Shown here one piece after another: positions 55,190 to 64,000 of a DNA stretch of 64,000 bases. The stretch's first letter is position 1. Each line of letters opens with the position of its first letter. The DNA lies in contig OY757014.1 in NCBI GenBank assembly GCA_963580285.1, positions 11,608,725 to 11,672,724 of the forward strand, in the 5' to 3' direction. The position numbers and the translations under genes are program-made. The DNA is from Lucinisca nassula. Its lineage: Eukaryota > Mollusca > Bivalvia > Lucinida > Lucinidae. The notes beneath the pieces were generated by a model. It worked only from the letters and a program-made list of their open reading frames with translations. It was not told the origin of the DNA and made no database searches.

Positions 55190-55550
55190 GTGTTCGTGTA
55201 TTATTGAATTTATTAAACGAGTTGAGGAAAAGGGATAAAATGCGAGGCTGTGCCGAGCATTTTATCCCTTTTCTTCAACGAGTTTAATAAATTCAATAAT
55301 ATATGAGCACGAATGCAAGATTCTATTTATCGTATGACATTTAAAACGCATTTTATTTATGACTGTTTACAAAAATGTCAATATTCCGCCGTTAGTTAAT
55401 GCGACGTCGTTAAGGACGTCGTACATGTAACGTTACGGGACGTATCTAGCTAATTTGCATATTTAATCCACTAGTGGATTATCGAAAATATTACATGGCG
55501 TTATTACACTCTCAGACGCGACGTCATATGATAAATGTGGATAGTTAATG
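55190..55550. mobile_element. MITE with ~50-bp inverted arms
   Basis: ATTGAATTTATTAAACGAGTTG...GGGATAAAATGC pairs with GCATTTTATCCC...AACGAGTTTAATAAATTCAAT at 55202-55300. The following part (GACGTCGTTAAGGACGTCG, ATTTAATCCACTAGTGGATT) recurs inverted at 60925-61090. Confidence 0.8.
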
Positions 55551-55554
55551 GGAA

Positions 55555-55790
55555 TGGGTATACCTGGCATCATTTTTTTTCCACCATTTTTCAAAGGGAG
55601 ACAACTTTTGGGGCTTCCTGTTTGCTTTTCTATAAAACCAGTCCCAGTGAAAAGTTAGTCTACCCTTAAAGGAAAGAATTTGCTCCTCAGGAGCAAATTC
55701 TTTCCTTTAAGAGTTGACCCCTATTAACATGAAAGAATACTTTTGCATTAGTTGCCTCCCCTGAATGTGTATCTATTCCCCATAAGAGTT
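55555..55790. mobile_element. Palindromic MITE (AAGGAAAGAATTTGCTC) copy
   Basis: Foldback AAAGGAAAGAATTTGCTCCT / AGGAGCAAATTCTTTCCTTT at 55670-55710, flanked by GAGACAACTTTTGGGGCTTCC and GTTGCCTCCCCTGAATGTG. Confidence 0.8.
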
Positions 55791-55924
55791 AATTTTCATC
55801 ATTTCTTGTTAGAAATGTATGTTGAAGGTACTCCACGAGGTGGTTCTTACAAGAACCCAGAACATATAAGAAACTGGAATTGTGTCCATAGGACATGTAT
55901 GTCCCACAATACGACATGGGAAAC

Positions 55925-56233
55925 GGCCCCCGCCCATCGCGGCTTGAAGAAATATATGGGCTGCACGATGCTTCCACGCAGAGCTGAATCCAACCTGCAC
56001 ACGAGTACTGGTAAACCGCTTAGAGTATCTAAGCAGTCCCAGGCAAAGCGGTGCGCACGAGTCGGACCGTCCATGCTTATAAACCCTATTGGTTTCATTG
56101 GGCGACAGGGCTTGAGATGTCATTTCATCTCAATGTCGGGTAAAAGTCCCACAAAATTGGAATCAACGTCTCCAAAATGACCTTTACAGTGTTGACGGGG
56201 ACGTTAAACCTTGAATCAAACAAACAAAAAAAC
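55925..56233 (+). mobile_element. SINE-A copy with ACATGGGAA duplication
   Basis: Starts GGCCCCCGCCCATCGCGGC, ends CTTGAATCAAACAAACAAAA. Flanked by ACATGGGAA at about 55915 and 56235. Best-preserved example for defining both ends of the family. Confidence 0.87.
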
Positions 56234-56239
56234 AACATG

Positions 56240-56815
56240 GGAACACAGAAATGAGTGTTGTGTGACAGACATAATGTGAATACATTTTTTACCTTTGACC
56301 TCAAAGTGTGACCTTGACCTTAGAGCTACATTTCTGGGTCTTGCACCAGACTCATCATCTCATTTCTGCTAAGTAATTTAAATATCCGTCTAGGAATAGA
56401 CCAGAGATGAAAAATAGAGCCAATTTTTGACTTTAAACCTTTAAGTGTGATCTTGCCTCAATGGTTTACATTTCTGCAATGTAATTTATAAATCCATCCA
56501 GGAATGGCAAAGTTATGGCCCATAGTCCTGTGGGTGACACATTGTATCATGATGGTTAACGTTTCTGCTAACAAATATCTATATCCATCAAGGAATGAAA
56601 AAAATCCCTTTAAATGACATCTAAATGTGACCTTGATCCTGTAGCTACCAACCTGAGTGTTGTGCACGGTATATTGTCCCATGCCTGTTAACATTTCTGC
56701 GAAGTAATTTAAAAATTCATCAAATATTTACAAAGTTATAACTGAACACAAAAAGTTTCTATTTTTTTAACCTTTGACCTCAAAGTGTGACCTTGGCCTT
56801 GTAGTTAAGGATGTC
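56240..56815. repeat. Tandem array, ~155-bp unit, four diverged copies
   Basis: ACCTTTGACCTCAAAGTGTGACCTTGACC-type sequence at about 56292, 56440, 56625 and 56772, each followed by TTTCTGC.AAGTAATTTA. A distant relative of the 52581-54400 units. Confidence 0.75.
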
Positions 56816-56847
56816 CCTGTCCCATGTCCTCCTGATCCCCAGTGCAA

Positions 56848-57122
56848 TGCTCATTCAACAATTTTGTTAGCATTAAAAATGCAGACCAGGGTCCAGTTAT
56901 TCAAAGCCTCGTTAGCTTAATGAGCTCATTAGTGGTCATATTGTTAACTGTTCTAGTAACTTTAATATTTAAAATTTTGGTATTTTTGCTGAAAAAATGT
57001 GAGCATTTGCAAAAGCTGCTCACATTTTTTCAGCAAAAATATTAGCATATTTGCTATAATAAATGATCAAAGTTTTAACAATATGTTAACTAACTACATC
57101 GTTAGTTTTGAACAACTGGCCC
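56848..57122. mobile_element. Complete foldback MITE next to exon a
   Basis: Ends GGGTCCAGTTATTCAAAGCC and GTTTTGAACAACTGGCCCC are inverted. Central hairpin TTTTTGCTGAAAAAATGTGAGC / GCTCACATTTTTTCAGC. This copy defines the family seen in pieces at 14590-15320, 38875-38930 and 51095-51175. Confidence 0.82.
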
Positions 57123-57149
57123 CATGTGTATATAAAATGATAAACTCAC

Positions 57150-57264
57150 CATCACTCTCCGACAGAAGTCTCATAAAGGCTCCCTGAAGCTTAACTAGTT
57201 GACTCTGTAGGGCTTCATGAGAACTACACTTCTTAACCAGGGCTAACAGCCAGATACTGGATGC
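57150..57264 (-). CDS. ECPAS: ECM29 exon a (5'-most in window)
   Basis: 115 nt, enters in phase 0 after a TTTGCAG acceptor and leaves with one extra base before a GTGAGT donor. The peptide starts ASIWLLALVKKCSSHEAL and ends FMRLLSESD, corresponding to the ACLWLLSLVRK...LSENDE stretch of vertebrate ECM29, a HEAT helix pair. The split codon G|AA joins exon b to give Glu, as expected for the family (D-E-L). A 275-bp MITE ends about 28 bp downstream of the donor. No upstream exon is visible between here and 64000. Confidence 0.95.
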
Positions 57265-57678
57265 CTGCAAATATACATGTATAAGCTTTATAGTCGCAAA
57301 ATCACAGCACATAATCAGCCTGTACATAGTCCACACTACCGTATTTACATATTCGTTTTTTTACTATACAAATATTTACAAAATTACCTTTTTAAAAATC
57401 ACACTGTGTCCGAATACTTACGAAATTCAACCAGAAACACTCACCCAGACAATTTTCGATAAATGGTCCATGCATGTCTTTTTTCTTATTGTTTTTTCTT
57501 TTTGGTGATCTCACATTGAGTGCATCTAAATTTCACAATTTCATAAGTCTCCTATTCCTATCCTTGAAAAAAAATCCGTTGGCTGTGTATAAAATTAATG
57601 TTTACAAATTGTGGCTTATGGTCTCTGGCATTTTGCTTGATGCGATCAGTAAATGAGGTCATCCTGTTTCAGCTTACA
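57265..57678. other. Intron upstream of exon a, nothing recognised
   Basis: AT-rich sequence without repeat termini. The 60-62-codon frames here have no recognisable content. Confidence 0.4.
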
Positions 57679-57680
57679 TA

Positions 57681-60600
57681 CCGTATTCGCTCTAATTACC
57701 GCACATGCTCCTATAAGCGCACACCATAGCTTTTTTTGAAAAGGAAATGCATAAGCGCACACTTTACAGTAACCTCCCCCTGGAAGCTCTCACATAAATC
57801 TATAAAAAACTTACCGTTATTTCTTCAACAGTGAAGGCAATGCTTTAGTATCCTTTTCCATCGCATTAAATATCAGTATGCATCATCTCGGAAGCTATTG
57901 TTTTCGCATCGAGTGTGCGCTAATTAGGTAGATTTTTTACCGTGATTTTTTGACACGATTTTGAAACAAGAGGGCCATGATGGCCCTGGATCGCTCACCT
58001 GATCCATAGTGTAACAAGTGGGTCCCAGGGAGGGCCATTATTGGCCCAAGGCCTTTAATGTGCATAATGTTGAGGAAGGTCTTAAAGGTGAAGCTTCATA
58101 CCAAACATCAACAAAGGCTATAATTTGCACAATCTTGGCAAAGGTCCACTAGATGAAGCTACACACCAAATATCAAAGACCTGGGCCTTGCGGTTTCAGA
58201 GAAAAAGATTTTTATAAAGATATTCCCTACATAAGCCTATGCACCAGGGCTATATAAGTCTATGTAAAACCAAAGGGCCCAGGGGTGGGGGCATTTGTGG
58301 CCTCATGGCTATAATTGGAACAATCTAGGTAATCGTCCACTAGATGAAGCTCCATACCAAATATCAAAGACCTGGGCCTTGCAGTTTCAGAGAAGAAGAT
58401 TTTTAAAAATTTCCCTTTATAAGTCTATGTAAAACCAAAGGGTCTCTGGGCGGCGACATTTATGGCCCCAGGGCTATAATTTGAACAATCTTGGTAGAGG
58501 TCCACTAGATGACGCTTCATACCAAATATCAAAGACCTGGGCCTTCTGGTTTCTGACGAGAAGATTTTTAAAGGTTTCCCCTATATAGGCCAATGTAAAA
58601 CCAGTGGGCCCTGGCGCGGGGGCGTTTTCAGCCCTAGGGCTATAATTTGAACAATCTTGGTAGCGGTTCACTTGATGAAGCTACTAACCAAATATCAAAG
58701 ACCTGTGCCTTCTGGTTTCAGACAAGAAGATTTTTAAAGGTTTTCCCAATATAAGCCTATGTAAAACCAGTGGGCCCCGGGGCGGGGCCGGTTTTGGCCC
58801 CAGGGCTATAATTTGAACAATCTTGGTAGAGGTCCGCCAGATGAAGCTTCATACCAAATATCAAAGACCTGGGCCTTCTGGTTTCAGACAAGAAGATTTT
58901 TAAAGGTTTTCCGTATATAAGCCTATGTAAAACCAGTGGGCCCCGGGCGGGGCTGTTTTTGGCACCAGGGCTATTATTTGGACAATGTTGGTAGCTGTCC
59001 ACTAGACGAAGCTATACACCAAATTTCAAAGACCTGGGCCTTCTGGTTTTAGACAAGAAGATTTTTAAAGGTTTTCCCTATATAAGCCTATGTAAAACCA
59101 GTGGGCCATGGGCCGGGCTGTTTTTGGCCCCAGGGCTATTAATCCATCCACTGGTTAAGCAGGAGAAGCTCTGGCGGCCGTTTTGTTCACCCGAGCAGAA
59201 CAGTATGAGCAATTTTTGTAGAGGGTCACCAAACGAACATTCCTGTGAAATAATTTCAAAATCCATCCACTGGTTAAGGAGAAGAAATCGTTTAAAGGTT
59301 TTTGGATTTTTAGCTCTGGTGGCCATTTTGTTCACCCGAGCGGAACTGTTTGAGCAATTTTGGTAGAGGGTCACCCAAGGAACATTCCAGTGAAATAATT
59401 TAAAAATCCATCCACTGGTTAAGTAGAAGTCGTTTAAAGGTTATTCTATTTTTAGCTCTGGTGGCCATCTTGTTCATCCGAGCAGAACGGTTTGAGCAAT
59501 TTTGGTAGAGGGTCACCCAAGGAACATTCCTGTGAAGTAATTTCAAAATCCATCCACTAGTTAAGGAGAAGAAGTCGTTTAAAGGTTTTTTCTATTTTTA
59601 GCTCTGGCGGCCATCTTGTTCACCCGAGCCGAACGGTTTGAGCAATTTTGTTAGAAGGTCACCAAAGGAACATTCCTGTGAAGTAATTTCAAAATCCATC
59701 CACTGGTTAAGGAGAAGAAGTCCTTTAAAGGCTTTTCTATTTTTAGCTCTGGCGGCCATTTTGTTCACCAGAGCGGAATGGTATGAGCAATTTTGGTAGA
59801 GGTTCACTAAAGGAACATTCCTATGAAATAATTTCAAAATCCATCCACTGGTTAAGGAGAAAAAGTCGTTTAAAGGTTATTCTATTTTTAGCTCTGGTGG
59901 CCATCTTGTTCACCCAAGCGGAACGGTTTGAGCAATTTTGGTAGGGGGTCACCCAAGGAACAGTCCTGTGAAGTAATTTCGAAATCCATCAACTGGTTAA
60001 GGAGAAGAAGTCCTTTAAAGGTTTTTCTATTTTTAGCTCTAGTGGCCATTTTGTTCACCCGAGCAGAACAGTTTGAGCAATTTTAGTAGAGGGGCACCCA
60101 AGGAACATTCCTGTGCAATAATTTCAAAATCCATCCACTGGTTAATGAGAAGAAGTCGTTTAAAGGATTTTCTATTTTTAGCTCTGGCGGCCATTTTGTT
60201 CACACTAGCAGAACGGTTTGAGCAATTTTGGTAGACGGGCACCCAAGGAACATTCCTGTGCAATAATTTCAAAATCCATCAACTGGTTAAGGAGAAGAAG
60301 TCATTTAAAGGTTTTTCTATTTTTAGCTCTGGTGGCCATTTTGTTCACCCGAGCGGAATGGTTTGAGCAATTTTGGTAGAAGGTCATCCAAGGAACATTC
60401 CTGTAACATAATTTCAAAATCCATCCACTGGTTAAGCAGGAGAAGTTGTTTAAAGGTTTTTCTATTTTTAGCTCTGGCGGCCATCTTGTTCACCCGAGCA
60501 GAACAGTTTGAGCAATTTTTGTAGAGGATCACCCAAGGAGCATTCCTGTGAAATTAGATCAAAATCTGTCCAGCAGTTTTGGAGAAGAAGTTGTTTAAAG

Positions 60601-60735
60601 CAAAAGTTGACGACGGACGCACGCACGCACGCACGGACGACGGACAAAGACCGATCCCAAAAGCTCACCTTGAGCACTTCGTGCTCAGGTGAGCTAAAAA
60701 CTAAGTGCACGGTGCGGTAATTAGGGCGAATACGG
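57681..60735. mobile_element. TA-flanked MITE with 25-bp TIRs, split by nested element
   Basis: CCGTATTCGCTCTAATTACC at the left and its complement GGTAATTAGGGCGAATACGG at the right (one mismatch), both flanked by TA. Interior contains CTATAAGCGCACACC. TIRs and TA duplication fit Tc1/mariner/pogo-type transposition. Without the nested 57967-60700 element it is only about 320 bp. Confidence 0.85.
57967..60700 (+). mobile_element. Tandem-repeat transposon with two different arrays
   Basis: Starts CAAGAGGGCCATGATGGCCC and ends GCTCAGGTGAGCTAAAAA, the same family ends as 4075-8339. The first array (58080-59140) has about six 165-bp units with ATCAAAGACCTGGGCCTTCTGG. The second (59145-60600) has ten units of about 140 bp with GGCCATTTTGTTCACCCGAG and CATTCCTGTGAAATAATTTC. 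Then comes CGCACGCACGCACGGACG (60617-60640) and a GAGCACTTCGTGCTC hairpin. Confidence 0.87.
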
Positions 60736-60739
60736 TAAT

Positions 60740-61130
60740 TATTTATCAATATGTCAATGTTATATTTTAATGGGGCATATTTCTTTCATATGAAAAATTG
60801 TTAATCTATAGAAATTATTTTCTCAATAGCTAAACCTGAAACAGTTTCGGGTGAAAAAGTTCTTGTCTAACCCCAGATTTATTTTTGGAAGTCCTATATT
60901 CAATTGCCTATAACCTTATTTATCATAAGATGTCGGGTCTGAGAATGTAATAACGCCATGTAATAAATTCGATAATCCAATAGTGGATTAAATATGCAGA
61001 TTAGCTAGACACGTTCTGTAGCGTTACATGAACGACGTCCTTAATGACGTCACGTTTACAAATGGCGGACTATTGACATTTTTGTTGAAATTTCGTGCAT
61101 TAAATTTATGTGGGGCATCATAAATTTGCT
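60740..61130. mobile_element. Inverted partial copy of the 55190-55550 MITE and flank
   Basis: 60925-61090 is complementary to 55370-55545 with substitutions (TAATAACGCCATGTAATA, CAATAGTGGATTAAATATGC, GACGTCCTTAATGACGTCA). 60740-60925 is unassigned. Confidence 0.7.
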
Positions 61131-61132
61131 GT

Positions 61133-61468
61133 GGCGGAATTCAGCATTCGATGGGGGGGACGCTTTGCTTAGACAGCTGCTTGGTTGTAATGAAACTTTA
61201 CGCCTTGAGCCTAGATTCCAAATACTGGTTGCTCGGAGCAAAGCTGAAGTTTGTTTCTTTCAGGACTTCTACTTGGACTGGATGGCATCTCCTTCATGGA
61301 AGTGGTTCGCCATAACCTGAGGATTTGTTCTTGAGCCTAGATTCCGGGTACTGGTTGCTGGGAACAAAGCTGAAGCTTGTTTCTTTCGGAACTTCTTGAA
61401 CTGGGTGGCATCTCCTTCATGGAAATGGTTCGCCATAACCTGAGGATATGTTCCCCCCAGGGTCATAC
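61133..61468 (+). repeat. Direct repeat, left copy
   Basis: 336 bp, GCGGAATTCAGCATTCGATG to CAGGGTCATAC. Internally two 130-bp half-repeats each beginning TTGAGCCTAGATTCC and ending GTTCGCCATAACCTGAGGAT. Repeated at 62889-63265. Confidence 0.85.
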
Positions 61469-61559
61469 TCAAAAATTTCTAAATTGCAAGTCATAAGTAA
61501 GGTTCGCACGTGCAGCCGGGGCTATTTGAATATATATAATATGGGATGGATTACATGGT

Positions 61560-62130
61560 ATGCATTGCATTATGCAAAAGATGGTATGGAATGCGTGTCA
61601 TGGAATGCATTTTGGAGTGCACATTACGGAGTGCTCACTGTCAAGATTAGTTGGAGTGCATAAATTGGAGTGCACAATAGTTTGTGCATAATAGTTGGGA
61701 TAGAGTGGAGCGTACAAATAGGATGTGCGCAATATCTGGATTGTTACATAATTTGGAGCGTACAGTCAGGATGTGCGCAATATTTAGAATGCTAAAAAAA
61801 AAATTGTAAAGCGTACAAACAAGATGTATGCAATATTTGGAATACTTGGAGCGTACAAATAGGATGTGCGCAATATTTGGATTTTTACAAAATTTGGAGC
61901 GTACAAACAGGATGTGCGCAATATTTGGAATGTTAAAAAATTGTGGAGCGTACAAACAGGATGTACGCAATATTTGGAATACTCTGTTACAAAATTTGGA
62001 GCATACTATAGGAAGTGCGCAATTTTTGGAATGTTACAAAATCTTGGAGCACACATTTGGAGTGTGCGCATATTTTGGAATACTCAAAATTCAAAATTGG
62101 ACTGCACAATATTTTGAGTGCAAACAAATT
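61560..62130. repeat. ~48-bp minisatellite
   Basis: About ten diverged units of TTGGAGCGTACAAACAGGAT plus GTGCGCAATATTTGGAATGT. Reading frames across it (up to 123 codons) come from the repeat. Lies between the two direct repeats. Confidence 0.85.
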
Positions 62131-62134
62131 AATA

Positions 62135-62888
62135 ATTTGGTGCCCGTTTTCGTGCGAGCAAGGTTATATGCTGTCACTGCGTCCCCCCCTTCGACCTGAA
62201 TCTACTCGGTGTCCATATACTGCCAGATATTAAAGAAAAACACAATTTTATTGAAATAATGTTTTATTAACTATGTGAAAAGGAGATAAATAAAAGTAGT
62301 TGTACCTATATATATTTTGTTGTATGAGTGAGCATCCTTAATAATAGGGATTATCAACTAAATGATAATCCCATTTATTTGGTGCGAACAAACTGAATGG
62401 ACTGTCATGAATGTGTCATGATTGCAACTTCAGGGTGGCTTGACCTCTCATTATTTAGGTTTAAACAATGTCTGATCGCAATTTCGATCTCGTCATCCAC
62501 CATGACAGTTGGTCCAGGTTACTGGACGCTTGCACTGTGTTTGTTATTCAGCAGTCAAGCGTCTTAAGGGCCAAACTATGGCATGCTCAGGGAAACCTTC
62601 CTTTTCCGTTTTCAAATCCAGCAAAAGAAAGTTGTATTTTTTAAGAGGAATCTAAAACCCACCCACCCGCCGCTGTCATTGTGATCTTATTGGCAGTCCA
62701 GGAAGTTTAATACCTGATACTGTCTTAAGTTCTTTTGATTTCAGGCTTGTTTGGTGCCTCCTGGTGCTGAGGCTGGCATGTCCTAATTAAAATTGAGGAC
62801 TCTAGACTCCGGATCTGCTGTTTATGGCCACCTAATTTCTTCACCGAGTGATTCTACTGACTTTTGAGCAGCTGAGCTTCGAGGTGGA
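62135..62888. other. Spacer between direct repeats, no gene seen
   Basis: Mostly unrecognised; a small hairpin GGGATTATCAACTAAATGATAATCCC at 62347-62372 and a CCCACCCACCCGCC run at 62659. No exon of ECM29 and no transposon protein. Confidence 0.45.
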
Positions 62889-63265
62889 ATGCGGAATTCA
62901 GCATTCAATGGGGGGACGCTTTGCTTAGACAGCTGTTATTCAGCATTCGATGGGGGGGACGCTTTGCTTAGACAGCTGTTTGGTTGTAATGAAACTTTAC
63001 GCCTTGAGCCTAGATTCCAAATACTGGTTGCTGGGAGCAAAGCTGAAGTTTGTTTCTTTCAGGACTTCTACTTGGACTGGATGGCATCTCCTTCATGGAA
63101 GTGGTTCGCCATAACCTGAGGATTTGTTCTTGAGCCTAGATTCCGGGTACTGGTTGCTGGGAGAAAAGCTGAAGTTTGTTTCTTTCAGAACTTCTTGAAC
63201 TGGGTGGCATCTCCTTCATGGAAATGGTTCGCCATAACCTGAGGATATGTTCCCCCTAGGGTCAT
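62889..63265 (+). repeat. Direct repeat, right copy
   Basis: Very similar to 61133-61468 but with a 58-bp internal tandem duplication near its start (ATTCAGCATTC...GACAGCTGTT twice). Its right end at GGGTCATA abuts the next MITE. Confidence 0.85.
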
Positions 63266-63266
63266 A

Positions 63267-64000
63267 CCGTATTCGGGTGTGTATTACCCGCATTTGCGTA
63301 CTACCCGCACCCATTTTTTTTGCCAAAATCTGGGGGAAAACTGTTATTCTGTTGTATTACCCGCATGGAACATTTGCTGAAATTTTGGTGGATGCGTAAG
63401 TGAGAAAAAGTAAGAATTTGGCCAGTTTTTGTAGCACACAACGGAACGCACGATCGTCTTCAAAAGGCGGGAAAATGCATGTGGGTGCGAGTATCACCAG
63501 AAAGCATGTTTTTTGCATTAAAATGTTGAAAAAACTTTACCTGTTCACCATTGTTATTTATTTATTAACCCACATATGCCCGCGGCCCTTTTTGGGGACA
63601 TCGGCAAACAGTGCAGTCCCAGATCAGACACCTCAGAAAGACGCCGCAGACGTTTCTTTTTTGGGACATCGGCAAATAGTGCAGTCCCAGATCAGACACC
63701 TCAGAAAGACAGCGCAGATGTCTGATTTGGATTTACACTGTTTATTGATTTATAACGGTTCAATTATGACACTATTGTTAATCCCTGTCATATAATTGCC
63801 ACCCTGCAGTGTGTGTCGATAAGGTGTGAAAATATGGTCAAGTTATGTCTCTAATTTGCGTTTATTCCCCAATCATAATATTTAATCCGCAATCAGTGTG
63901 AAAATTATTTAATTGCTCCTAAGATGAGTTGCTACGACTATTCTGCTATCTCGTGAATGGTTATGTTTTGGCGCCAAATAGCAGACGCTTGGCGAGAAAA
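63267..64000. mobile_element. TA-flanked MITE, left part, truncated by window end
   Basis: Starts TA|CCGTATTCGGGTGTGTATTACCCGC. 63600-63745 contains two AACAGTGCAGTCCCAGATCAGACACC units, a foldback related to the AACAGTGTAGACC family. 63765-63995 matches the interior of 40099-41313 (ACACTATTGTTAATCCCTGT, TTTTGGCGCCAAATAGCAGACG). The right end is outside the window. Confidence 0.75.

Larger units (their letters stand above)
13341..57264 (-). other. ECPAS: ECM29 proteasome adaptor/scaffold gene, partial, 12 exons
   Basis: Spliced minus-strand gene of at least 44 kb; the 5' part lies above 64000 and the 3' part below 13341. The exons add up to 1416 nt (472 codons) and read, in order, as the HEAT-repeat region of ECM29, with blocks such as GKTPEG, SQPDL-like [26 protein letters not shown] and LKISKNAG that I recognise from vertebrate ECM29. 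ECM29 is a large (about 1,850 residues in human) scaffold that binds the 26S proteasome, stabilises or checks core-regulatory particle assembly, and tethers proteasomes to motors and endomembranes. Exon phases match at ten of the eleven junctions. The exception is j to k, where an exon is unaccounted for. Identification is by remembered family sequence, not by a database search. Confidence 0.95.

Noticed and set aside
61133..63265. LTR retrotransposon
   Set aside because: No gag-pol remnants, no TG/CA ends, no primer-binding site; kept only as a direct-repeat observation.

Overview
The window is animal nuclear DNA, most likely from a mollusc and probably a bivalve. It has one conserved spliced gene with short exons and GT-AG introns. 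The rest is dense repeat DNA: tRNA-derived SINEs, foldback MITEs, a DIRS-type retrotransposon, reverse-transcriptase remnants, and many elements built around 130-167 bp tandem units ending in GGAC/CGGA-type microsatellite. That last architecture is well known from bivalve genomes. The bivalve assignment is inference from repeat content; the gene itself only says metazoan.

The only host gene I can support lies on the minus strand. Twelve exons between 57264 and 13341 together encode 472 residues of the middle-to-C-terminal part of the proteasome adaptor and scaffold protein ECM29 (vertebrate gene ECPAS/KIAA0368), a HEAT-repeat protein. All splice phases agree except at one junction: between 22410 and 18256 an exon of about 70 nt is not recognisable. 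The gene runs off both ends of the window: upstream exons lie beyond 64000, and downstream exons lie to the left of position 1 or were not recognisable in the repeats.

Layout, left to right. 1-2362: ends of tandem-repeat transposons with units near 160 bp. 2364-13219: a decayed DIRS-like element on the minus strand (gag, RT, RNase H and recombinase remnants, inverted terminal repeats), split by a 4.3 kb nested element carrying a 167-bp array. 13341-23000: exons l, k and j among MITEs, SINEs and a 155-bp array. 23383-24945: a 38-bp minisatellite with higher-order structure. 25118-26527: a 165-bp array element, with an inverted copy at 34994-35974. 29461-31340: exons i and h. 32056-34917: four near-identical 748-bp tandem units. 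35985-37260: broken retroelement RT. 37295-38460: a tandem array. 39052-44975: exons g, f and e. 45090-57264: exons d, c, b and a among SINEs and arrays. 57681-64000: TA-flanked MITEs, one split by another array element, and a 374-bp direct repeat flanking a minisatellite.

There are no operons, CRISPR arrays or intact mobile-element genes. Apart from the ECM29 exons, the reading frames I examined are decayed transposon frames or frames running through tandem repeats. The features most worth following up are the missing exon, inverted repeats bracketing exons h and i, a nuclear-receptor half-site (AGGTCAAGGTCA type) recurring in otherwise unrelated arrays, and a very young 748-bp array carrying a CRE palindrome in each unit.
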